From contig NC_053037.3 in NCBI RefSeq assembly GCF_002575655.3, forward strand, positions 140,441,207 to 140,505,206: a DNA stretch of 64,000 bases, written 5' to 3'. This stretch comes from Aegilops tauschii subsp. strangulata. Taxonomy: Eukaryota; Streptophyta; Magnoliopsida; Poales; Poaceae. A program made the position numbers and the translations under genes. The notes below the pieces were generated by a model, which saw nothing but the letters and a program-made list of their open reading frames with translations, was not told the DNA's origin and ran no database searches. Positions 11,184 through 21,045 of the stretch are shown here, one piece after another (within the stretch, counting starts at the first letter, position 1; every line of letters starts with the position of its first letter).

Positions 11184-12986
11184 TTAAGGTTGTGAAGAAA
11201 AAAGGGGAAGAAAGAAAGAGAGAAAAGATAGATAACGGATATATAAAAAATTGACGGAGGTAAGGAGACGAACACATAGTCCGGCACTAGGCGTAGAACC
11301 TTCGGAGTCTGGCTGCGTTCCATGGGTTTGGCTCGAGTCGATTGTCCGATGCATCCGCAGACGGTACGCTCCACCGGTCAGAACTTGGTCAATAACGAAG
11401 GGACCTTCCCATTTGGGCTTGAGCTTGTTCTTTTTCTTCTCCGATAGGCGTAGAACGAGTTCGCCAATGTTATAAGTTTTGGCCCGTACTTCTCTGCTTT
11501 GATACCTTCGAGCCTGTTGCTGATAGAATGCGGAACGGGCTTTTGCCACGTCACGCTCCTCCTCCAGGGCGTCCAAACTGTCCTGCCGATCAAGCTCGGC
11601 TTCTTTCTCTTCGTACATGCGCATTCAAGGTGAGTCATGAATTATGTCGCAGGGCAGTACCGCCTCTGCGCCGTACACCATAAAGAACGGTGTGTATCCG
11701 GTAGTGCGATTCGGCGTGGTCCGCAGCCCCCATAGTACGGAGTCGAGCTCCTCTACCCAGTGCATACCGGATTCCTTCAAGGATCGCACTAATCTGGGTT
11801 TAATGCCGCTCATGATAAGACCATTTGCTCGTTCGACTTGACCGTTAGTTTGCGGGTGATAGACAGAAGCATAATCGAGCTTAATGCCCATGTTGCTGCA
11901 CCAAAGTTTTACCTCGTCGGCTGTAAAGTTCGAGCCGTTATCGATGATGATGCTGTGGGGAACGCCATAACGGTGTACAACCCCGGATATAAAGTCTATC
12001 ACTGGTCCGGATTCGACCGTTTTAACTGGTTTGGCTTCTATCCATTTGGTGAATTTATCCACCATGACCAATAGGTATTTTTTCTTATGGCTTCCCCCTT
12101 TAAGGGGTCCGACCATATCAAGCCCCCAGACCGCAAAGGGCCAAGTGATGGGGATTTTTTGGAGAGCGGTAGGTGGCATATGGCTTTGGTTTGCGAAAAG
12201 CTGGCAACCGACGCGATGTTGAACGAGGTCCTGTGCGTCTGCTCGGGCCGTCGGCCAGTAGAAACCTGTATGGAAGGCCTTGCTTACAAGGGCCCGAGCT
12301 GGGGCGTGGTGGCCGCCAAGTCCAGCATGAATTTCTGCCAAAAGTTGCCATCCTTCCTCTTCGGAGATGCACATTTGTAGGACTCCGGTAGCGTTTTTCT
12401 AATAAAGCTCTCCCTCGTGGACCTTGTAGGCTTTAGACCGCCGCACAATGCAACGTGCCTCGTTTGGGTCCACAGGTAGTTCCTGCCTAGTTAGGTAGGC
12501 CAAAAAGGGTTCTGTCCACGGGGCGATGACAACCATGATCACGTGGGCGGAAGGTGCTATTTCGGTAGCAGAGCCTCCGATTACGTCAGAGTGTTCGGTA
12601 TTTGGTATTGTGGCCAAGTCCCGACTGTTGTTGCCGGTCTCTCCTTCCCATACCACGGATGGCTTAAACAACCTTTCCAAGAAGATATTGGGTGGGACAG
12701 GGTCGCGCTTAGCGCCGATGCGAGCGAGGATATCCGCCGCTTGATTGTTTTCTCGGACCACATGGTGGAATTCAAGTCCCTCGAACCGAGCTGACATTTT
12801 GAGGACGGCGTTGCGATAAGCCGCCATTTTTGGGTCCTTGGCGTCAAAGTCTCCATTTATTTGAGATATTGCGAGGTTCGAATCGCCCCGCACCTCTAGG
12901 CATTGAATGCCCATGGAGACTGCCATCCGGAGACCATGCAACAGGGCCTCATATTCTGTCGCATTGTTGGAGTCTATGTATAACAT
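11184..12986 (-). pseudogene. TatC RNase H and integrase, with nonsense mutations
   Basis: Minus-strand remnant of pol, one reading frame from 12986 to 11184 with two in-frame stops (12401-12399 and 11627-11625). The first part (12986-12402) is RNase H of the archaeal-like type that Tat elements carry as an extra domain (NATEYEALLHGLRMA, EVRGDSNLAISQ, NNQAADILAR). The next (12374-11628) is integrase: the zinc finger has lost its first Cys (R54 of this piece where Cys is expected, QHRVGCQ), and the catalytic residues D86, D145, E181 show the D-35-E spacing. The last part is the integrase C-terminal segment (LKPKWEGPFVI) with a frame change near its end. RT and protease are absent upstream. Confidence 0.88.
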
Positions 12987-13072
12987 TTGGTTGGGCCGTG
13001 AGGGCTTCGGATAACGCCTTGAGGGCTAGTGCGGCAGTTTTATTTTCGGCGTGGAGTGCTATGTCCGGATCA

Positions 13073-13633
13073 CTAGCTAGAGTGATGATCGAAGTCCGAA
13101 CCCTGACCCGATCTGAGACCCAGGGGCGGAGGAGTTTCCGATCTTGGAAGTTCGGGCTCCGGGATGTTGCCCAATAGGTTTGGCCCGTTGTCTGATTCTA
13201 GGTTCAAAGCTTGGGCCATGTCCTCCCGTAGACGGGTATCCGGCTCGGAGAGCTCGGGAATCCGGGCATAGTTTGTCCTCAAGATAGAGGAAGAATTGCT
13301 GCGTTGTTCCTCCACCACCGCTATCTGATGGGTGACCGGCGGAGAGTTAATCTCCCTTTGGTCGGGTTTAAGCCCGATCTGATCATAGTCCATAGCGACT
13401 CCCAAGGAGGCGATGCGATCCAAGAGCTCATTCAAGGAAGAGAGCTCCATTGGATCCATCTGCTCGGCGAATTCCGAGCCGGCGTGGAGGCTGTTTTTGA
13501 TGACCCGAGAAGTCATCGTTGGCGCAACGGCCGAGCGGGCGGTCATGACGAAGCCGCCTAGTCGGAGAGTTTGGCCTACAGCCAGGGCTCCCCCAGAGGT
13601 GATGTTGTCCTTGACAACGAGACGAGCCATCAA
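13073..13633 (-). pseudogene. TatC gag N-terminal fragment
   Basis: 186 residues starting 44 bases after the 5' LTR, in the same position as the TatB gag start. The sequence (MMARLVVKDNITSGGALAVG, LSSLNELLDRIASLG) is recognisable only as the leader part of a Tat gag. It ends near an abrupt junction: about 90 bases further on, RNase H sequence begins. Gag core, protease and RT are deleted. Not functional on its own. Confidence 0.65.
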
Positions 13634-13677
13634 GCCTTATGATGACGGCACAGTGGAACTCTCAATGAAAGCACCAA

Positions 13678-14149
13678 TGTTGGTGTCAAAACTGGCGGAT
13701 CTCGTGTAGGGGGTCCCGAACTGTGCGTCTAAGGCGGATGGTAACAGGAGGCGGGGAACACAATGTTTACCCAGGTTCGGGCCCTCTCGATGGAGGTAAT
13801 ACCCTACTTCCTGCTTGATTGATCTTGATGATATGAGTATTACCAGAGTTGATCTACCACGAGATCGTATAGGCTAAACCCTAGAAGCTAGCCTATGATT
13901 ATGATTGTTGTTGATCCTACGGACTAAACCCTCTGGTTTATATAGACATTAGAGGGGGCTAGGGTTACACAGAGTTGGTTACAAGGGAGGAGATCTACAT
14001 ATCCGAATTGCCAAGCTTGCCTTCCACGCCAAGGGGAGTCCCATCCGGACACGGGACGAAGACTTCAATCTTGTATCTTCATAGTCCAACAGTCCGGCCA
14101 AAGGATATAGTCTGGCTGTCTGAGGACCCCCTAATCCAGGACTCCCTCA
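13678..14149 (-). repeat. TatC 5' LTR
   Basis: 472 bp, minus strand TGAGGGAGTCC to GACACCAACA. It is followed (lower coordinates) by the primer-site string TTGGTGCTTTCATTGAGAG at 13677-13659. TACAT duplication follows at 14150-14154. Confidence 0.92.
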
Positions 14150-14154
14150 TACAT

Positions 14155-15494
14155 AACTACGCACTAAAGATACCATGGGCAAAGATGGAGGCATATTAAA
14201 GATAAATTCCACAATACGGCTCGACCCTATCTGGACACGCATATCCTTTTTTTTCTTATGTTTATGTTTTTCAGGTTCCTTACAACCCATAGCACCTTTC
14301 GACGGCACCAAGGGCCCTTTTTCCAGGCCCCTCATGAAAACCCGATCGTTGATCCTTTCGAAGGATAATACACCAAGGAGAAAAGCAGCGTGGACGTGCG
14401 GTGGAGTATCTAAAGGATCTTTAAGGATCACCTCTTCCTCTTTTAGGACCCGTACACAGCTTTCCCTTGTGCTGGGCATGTAAAATAGCCTCGATGCTTA
14501 TCGCATTATTTATACAAATACGTTTTGACGTATCAATCAGACTATAATGGAAATAGTTCTTTCGCCCAACCTATTCGGTACTGGCTTATTTCCTAATCTG
14601 TATTCCCTCTTTTTGTCCAATTACCATGTACACCTCGGTACGACTTAAATTGCCAGGGGCTCCATTCAGCCACATACATAAAATAAGTCCAAGCACTTTT
14701 ATAGTACAATTCGGCGTCACGAGTATAACCTTATATGTATCGGCTCCGAATCATGTCTTTGGTCAATAGTTGGGTTGCCCGGCTCCTGTGGTTACAGCCT
14801 TACGTTCCGCTCGTTCGGCTAAGGTAGTAAAGGGAGAACTACTGCGATTGTGTTTCTGGTTCATCCGGATTAACACCTCAGTAGAGAAAGCCAAAAACTG
14901 ACTGTCATGGTGTGGCGAGAGCTGGTCAGCTATTCGGTGACTAATTATAAATATCTTGCGATTTTTTCTGCATTACGCGAAGGACCGGTCTTCACCCGTC
15001 AGGCGTCTACAACAGCCAAGTTTGGATAATCGAATAATACCAGGGGCTGCGCCTACAATCTCATTGTCAAACTCCTATGGCTAAGTGAGAGTGATAAAGC
15101 CACATAGTCTGATTGCCTGGTTCGCTGCACTAACACCTCCTTCAAGGACCAAATCGATGGGTCAAGTGTGTTCAGGTGCTCTTCCGAACACCCCCGTACT
15201 ACCTACATGGGGGTTGAAGTCGACGACGGGCCAACTCTCAAATACTGTAAACGGCCGCACAGGAGGAAAATAATTTGAGGTAAAACAAGCAACATATTAT
15301 ACATAAGCCTTGTTTCATAATACAAAGTTCGGGCAGCACAGATACATTCATTCAAAAATAATGTCCTTCGAACACTGGCCCTCTACAATGCGGGATCCTT
15401 CCAAGACGTCATCAAAATACCGCTCCGGTGTGCGGTGCTCCTTGCCCGCGGGCAGTCCCTCGGTTGCAAGCTTGACGGCATTCATCTTCGCCCA
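14155..15494 (+). other. TatB protease tail and conserved spacer
   Basis: The first 50 bases complete the TatB protease after TatC. The rest is non-coding but clearly shared with TatA (20400-20700): ATCATGTCTTTGGTC, GGTTGCCCGGCTCCTGTG, AAGGTAGTAAAGGGAGAAC and AAAGCCAAAAACTGACTGTC recur in the same order. In TatA and TatB this block sits exactly where RT to integrase would be in a full element. Confidence 0.75.
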
Positions 15495-18396
15495 CTACAC
15501 CTTGACACAGACGAAGGCCATCCGGGCACCTTCGATGCAGACCGACCGCTTTATGGCATCAAGCCAGGGGCAGGCACTGACTAGCCATTTCACGAGCCCA
15601 AAATAACTGTTGGGTATAGGTTCGGCTGGCCAAAGACGGACTATAACATCCTTCATGGCCAATTCGGCCACCCTATGCAGTTCGGTCACCTTTTTTAGCT
15701 GATCATTGAAGGGCACTGGATGCTCTGGCGCAAGGTACTACAACCAGAATAGCTTCTCCATCAAGCTCCCCTCTCCGGCTCGAAAGAACTCCGCAGCATC
15801 AGCAATACTCCGGGGTAGATCCACAAACGCTCCTAGAGAACTCCAAACGCGGGTCAGTAAGATGTACCTTCTCCTTACAAATTTGCTCTGCATATTAAAG
15901 GCCTTACCCGCTGCGATCTTCTTAGCCTCTTGGATCTCCCGGCTGGCGCCTTGGGCTTCAACCCGGGCTTCCTTCGTGCTTTGATGGGCCTTAGCAAGTT
16001 CGGAATCTTGATCCAAAATCATGCGCTCCAAGGATTCACATTTGCTTATGGCATCCTTGAGCTCTTGTTGGACTTCCTCCACCCTTGATTCATGTTTTAG
16101 GCGGGCGGCTCGTTCCTCCTCCGCCTCCTTCTTGGCTTCGGGCAGTGCACTCTTGAGGGTCTCAACCTCAGACGCATCAGCTATGAGCATAATCATAAAA
16201 CTCATTCAGATAACAAATCAGAGCTGATATCATTTCAGATATGTTTCGGTATCACATACCTTGCTTTTCCTCTAAGTTCCGCTTTAGATCGGACACTTCG
16301 GCGGCATGGGAAGCTGCTGCCAACATCACAGCCTGTTTGTTCAAATAGATATGTATGTTAATCTCCTGCGAGAGCTATTCGATCCTCTGTTCGGCCTTTC
16401 TTTGCGAATACCGAACAGAGTCTCAGGGGCTACTATCTATACACAGACATTCTTTTTATATAGCTAAAAAGTATTACATCACATACCTCAAAGCCTCTTA
16501 GAAGGCTAGTATAGGCCTCGTTCAATCCGCTTTTAGTGGACCGAACCTTTTCAACCACCGTACCCATAAGGGTACGATGTTCCTCCACAATGGAGGCGCT
16601 TTGAAGCGCTTCCACCAGAGCATCCGGCGCCTCCAGATTGACAGGGGTCGCCGGTGGAGTTGACGCGCCCCCTTCTTTCGAAGGAGGCTACTCACCTGAT
16701 TCCGAAGCCGTGTGGGTCTCCGGAATGACATTTGGTTGGGGGCCAAATTGGACATGGCCCCCGTCGCCAGTCTCCATGGGGGTTGGTTCCCCCATGTTCT
16801 CGGCAGCAGAGGTATCACCCTCTGGCGCCGCCTTGACAGCTTCCCGCACCTCTCCCTGACCCGGAAGGGTCCTTCGGGACAACACTTCGGTGTTGTCCAT
16901 AGCAGTGGGGGGAGGCCGGCGGAGGTGACTCACTCTCCATCATGTTCGGACCCAGCGAATTCCCAGAAGATGCGGATAGCTGGGGGAGGTCACGAGCCGG
17001 ACTGCAGCACACAATTCAATGTGTTAAAACCACAAGGCAAAAAGCTAGATATATATAAAGTGCCCTTATCCGGCCAGGGGCTTCGGCCTGGGGCGCCACT
17101 CGGGGATGTCGTCGGCGTCCGATTCGGAATCATCTGTAAGGGAGATTCTCCCTTTCTTGGATGCCTTCGCCTCTAGATCCACGGAAGTCCCCCTTTTCTT
17201 CTTCCCCCCCTTAAGGGGAGAATTGCTCTCTTCCTCCTCCTCTTCATCTTTGTCATGAGACGAGAGAGTTTTGGTATCTTCGGACACTACGTTCGAAGTG
17301 CCTTTACGGCGGAGGCCACCACTGGCCTCCTTGCCCTTCTTCTTGGCCTTCTTTTCCGGCGCCTGATACGGCGCCGGAACCAGCATCCTCGTTAGCAGAG
17401 GAATGGCTGGGTCTTCGGGTAGCGGAGCCGTGCAGTGGATCCGCTCCGCCTTCTTCGTCCAGCCCTGTGAGGAGAACGGAAATCTCGGTATACTCCTCGG
17501 GTCTACAAATTAAGGCTATCAGAAAAGTTACGGGAGTGGTCGGATGAGTGTGGTCGAGGCCGAGGTCTTTGGTCGTTTTTGGCGACGACTTCTGGGCCTT
17601 GAAAAGCAGCTTCAATATGTCTTCGTGCGTTGTGCCGAAGAACCGCTGCAGGGTCCGGGGACCGGCTGGATCGAACTCCCACAGATAATGAGTCCGGCGT
17701 TGGCAGGGGAGAATCCGGTGAAAAAGCATCACCTAGATCATGATGGCAAGACTGGTGTTCTTGTCTATCACCCTCTTGACGTGCTTCTGCAGCGTCATCA
17801 CCTCGTCGGACGACGCCCAATCCAGGCCCTTGTTGAGCCAAGATGCGAGTCGCATTGGAGGCCCGGACTTAAACTTGGGAGGGGCGGCCCATGTGGTGTC
17901 ATGAGGTTCCGTGATATAGAACCACTCCTGTTGCCATCCCTTCACGGTCTCCACAAAGGTGCCCTTGGGCCAGGTGACGTTGGGAAGCTTGCTCACCATA
18001 GCGCCGCCGCACTCCTCGTGTTGACCATCAACCACTTTCGGCTTCACATTGAAGACCTTGAGCCATAGCCCGAAGTGGGGGGGATGCGGAGGAATGCCTC
18101 ACACACGACAATGAGCGCCGAAATGTTAAGGAATTAGGGGCTAGATCATGGAAATCTAGCCCGTAGTAAAACATGAGACCGCGGGCGAAAGGATGGAGGG
18201 GAAATCCTAATCCACGAAGAAAGTCGGGGATGAATACTGCCCTCTCATTGGGCTCCGGAGTGGGGACGATCTGCTTTTTGGCCGGAAGCCGGTTGGTGAT
18301 TTCCTTGGCTAGGTATCCCGCTTCCCGGAGTTCCTTGATGTTCCCCTCCGTGACAGAGGAGGCCATCCACTTGCCCTGCGCTCCAGATCCGGACAT
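15495..18396 (-). pseudogene. Antisense ORF of TatB, degenerate
   Basis: It runs opposite to TatB gag. From ATG at 18396 the N-terminal domain reads FIPDFLRGLGFPLHPFARGL, then loses frame near 18130 and resumes at 18047 (PKVVDGQHEECGGA, WQQEWFYITEP). Further open pieces follow in order: FFGTTHEDILKLLFKAQ (about 17640), a lysine-rich possible nuclear localisation segment (PEKKAKKKGKEA, 17360) with an acidic tract, a low-complexity linker (16930-16690), EEHRTLMGTVVEKV (16590), a long coiled coil (16180-15890) and ELHRVAELAMKDVIVRLWP (15680). Intron-like gaps separate them, as in TatC. Same gene family as 7820-10468; function unknown. Confidence 0.72.
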
Positions 18397-18932
18397 GGCT
18401 GGAGTGTTTTCTAGGGACGGAAAGGATTGAAGCTTGGGCGATGGAGCTCGAGGGCGGATGGGTTGAGGAGGAAGAAGGCGTGGGGTAAAAAGGTGGATCC
18501 TTATCCTCTTATAAAGGCAGTGAATGTCAAGCGCCCCCTCCCAGGCCTTAAAATTTGCCTACTCCCAAGGGGTCGTGCGGATGGCACAGTTGGATTACCC
18601 AAGCCCTCATTGATGAGAATCCCGTAATAAGGGGGCACGATCTCTACTTTGACAAGACGTGTCACCGGAGGTTGCGTCTCGAGACGCGAAACGGGAGGTC
18701 GAAAAACGATTCGAAATAATGAAGTGGCCAGACGTAACATCTCACTAGCAAAACTGTCAGTAAAGACATACCATGTTTTTCTTGCGGTTGTGGATTGTAA
18801 CTGTTAAACAGAGCTGGATATAGTTCTTTTGATCAACTACTTTGAAGTATTCGGAGGAGGAACCCGCCTTGCAATGCCGAAGACAATCTGCGCGCCGGAC
18901 ACATCATCATGGAAGCCTGGTTCAGGTGCTAC
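18397..18932. other. TatB region between antisense ORF and 3' LTR
   Basis: Non-coding. It holds a minus-strand TATA-like box TTTATAAG (18508-18515), about 110 bases ahead of the antisense start codon. It ends with the polypurine-like tract GGTTCAGGTGCTAC next to the 3' LTR. Confidence 0.6.
18508..18515 (-). promoter_or_regulatory. Candidate TATA box of TatB antisense ORF
   Basis: TTTATAAG on the minus strand upstream of the ATG at 18396. Position and orientation parallel the TATTTAAA of TatC. Inferred from position only. Confidence 0.5.
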
Positions 18933-19404
18933 TGAGGGAGTCCTAGATTAGGGGGTCCCCGGGCGTCCGGGCTATGTGACATGGGCCGGACTCGTGGTCC
19001 ATGAAGATACAAGATAGAGGGTTTTTGCCTGTGTTCGGATGGGACTCTCCTTTGCGTGGATGACAAGCTTGGCGCTCGGATATGAAGATTCCTTTCTCTG
19101 TAAACCGACTCTGTACAACCCTAGGCCCCTTCGGCGTCTATATAAACCAGAGGGTTTAGTCCGTAGAGGCAATCATAATCATACAGGCTAGACATCTAGG
19201 GTTTAGCCATTACGATCTCGAGGTAGATCAACTCTTGTAACCCTTATACTCATCAAAGTCAATCTAGCAGGAAGTAGGGTATTACCTCCATTAAGAGGGC
19301 CCAAACCTGGGTAAACATCGTGTCCCTTGTCTCCTGTTACCTTCGATCCTCAGACGCACAGTTCGGGACCCCCTACCCGAGATCTGCCAGTTTTGACACC
19401 GACA
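18933..19404 (+). repeat. TatB 3' LTR
   Basis: 472 bp, TGAGGGAGTCC to GACACCGACA, matching the 5' LTR. TATATAAA at 19139-19146. GTGAT target duplication follows at 19405-19409. Confidence 0.93.
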
Positions 19405-19409
19405 GTGAT

Positions 19410-19899
19410 ACCCGGCATGGAGGCCCGCTATACGGGCTCCTTAACATTGGAAATAGTATTCGGCTCTCCAGATAACTTTTGAAGTGAAGAATTGATCTTC
19501 GATATCGTCCCTTTCTACAGTGGTTATCATGCACTGCTTGGACGAACTGCTTTTGCCCACTTTAATGCAGTTCCGCACTATGCTTATTTAAAGCCCAAAA
19601 TGCCTGGACTGCGCGGCGTCATCACAGTCAATGGGAATATGGAGCGCTCCCTCCGTACTAAGGAGCACACCGCAGCCCTAACAGCTCATCGGTCGTCAAG
19701 ACCCATGACACCGCCAAGCGAGTCCGGTCTACGTTACAGCACGACATCTCGGCAGACCCGGAGCTTGAATTGCAGTTCAGCCTCCGACGATCGCCCCATA
19801 AAGTCACGGCATACATACCGCGCGTGCATAATTACGCACTTAAAATACCTTGGGCAGCGCCGGAGGCATACTGCAGAACAGGTCTATAGTATGGCTTGA
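19410..19899 (+). pseudogene. TatA protease, second part
   Basis: Continuation of the TatA gag-protease: the segment reads IFDIVPFYSGYHALLGRTAF and HYAYLKPKMPG, equal to TatB residues about 445-480. A TGA stop in place of a sense codon lies at 19480-19482 (AACTTTTGAAG versus AACTTCCGAAG in TatB). The open frame ends near 19899. Confidence 0.8.
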
Positions 19900-21045
19900 C
19901 CCTATTCAGACCTTAACCTTCTTTCTATTTTTCTTTTTTACTATAGGTTCATTAAAAACCTACCTACTCTACGGTTGTACAGGGGCTCCTTTCTAGGTTC
20001 CCATTTCTTATAGACGACCATTAGTTCCTCCTCTCAAAGGATTTCTAATCAAGGAGAAATGGCGCAGACGTGCAGCAGGGCATCATCAGGATCTTCAAGT
20101 CACTATTCTCTCCAAAAGCCCTGTATAAACCTGTCCTTTGTGTAAACTTTCGGCATGTAAAATGGCCTGGGCCTTCGGGCATTATCTGTAATGACACGGC
20201 TCGACTTATTAATCAGGGCATAAAGGAAGCAGTTGATCACCACTGTTGTTTGGTACTCATCTATTTTATATTATCATCTATACTCCCTCCCTACGTCCGA
20301 CTGCCACACGTGCCTTAGTCCGTCTTAAACACCGGGGGTTGTATCCGGCCCGGCACATTTCCAAGTCCGAACTACTATGGGGTACTCTTCGGTGTCCAGG
20401 ATATTACATTATATGCATCGGCTTCGAATCATGTCTTTGGTCTATAGTTGGGTTGCCCGGCTCCTGTGCTTACTACCTTACGTTCCACTTGTTCGGCTAA
20501 GGTAGTAAAGGGAGAACTACTGCGATTGTATTTCGGGTTCGTCCGAACAAATACCTCAGTAGAGAAAGCCAAAAACTGACTGTCATGATAAAGCGAGAGC
20601 TGGTCGGTGATTCAGTGACCTACTACAAATCGTTAGCGATTCACTCCGTGTTATACAAGGGGCTGGTCTTCGTCCAGGCGCGTGGAAATGGCACCTTAGT
20701 CTGGATTGCCGCACACGCACAAGGGGCTAGTACTTAGCCCCACCGTCAAACTCCTATGGCTAAGTGAAAGTAATAAAGCTGCATAGTCTGATTGCCTGGT
20801 TCAGCTCGCGAACACCTCCTTTACGGACCAAGACGTTGGATAAAGCGTGGTCACGCGTTACGCCGAACACCCCCGTAGCATTTGCCTGGGGGCTGAAGCC
20901 GACGACTGGCAACTTTCAGTAATAAACGGCCGCACAGGAGGTAAACATTGCTTGAAACAAAAGGCGTGATACACAGATATATTACAAGCATGGGTTCATA
21001 GCATAGTTTTTACAGCCCGAATACATCTACTCAAATATGACATCC
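19900..21045. other. TatA spacer between protease and antisense ORF
   Basis: Non-coding block shared with TatB (14205-15490). It shows the same direct transition from protease to antisense ORF without any RT or integrase. Confidence 0.72.

Larger units (their letters stand above)
6897..14149 (-). mobile_element. TatC, Gypsy (Tat type), internally deleted, nested in TatB
   Basis: 7253 bp on the minus strand. The 5' LTR is 13678-14149 and the 3' LTR 6897-7368, 472 bp each. The internal order on the minus strand is gag N-terminus (13633-13073), RNase H and integrase (12986-11184), a 0.7-kb spacer, and then an ORF on the opposite strand (7820-10468). The LTR ends, TATA region and primer site are shared with TatB, but the LTR bodies differ, so they are sister subfamilies. 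The rest of gag, protease and RT are missing between 13073 and 12986. Target duplication TACAT is perfect. Confidence 0.93.
3025..19404 (+). mobile_element. TatB, complete non-autonomous Gypsy (Tat type)
   Basis: Both LTRs (3025-3490 and 18933-19404), the primer site, a purine-rich end (18914-18932) and the 5-bp target duplication GTGAT are visible. After removal of the nested TatC (6897-14149 plus one TACAT) the element is about 9.1 kb. Its internal order is gag, protease, a 1.3-kb non-coding spacer, then an antisense ORF of the grass Tat type on the minus strand. No RT, RNase H or integrase can be found between protease and antisense ORF, and TatA lacks them at the same place. It is therefore read as a non-autonomous subfamily rather than a one-off deletion. 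Exact family name not assigned. Confidence 0.9.
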
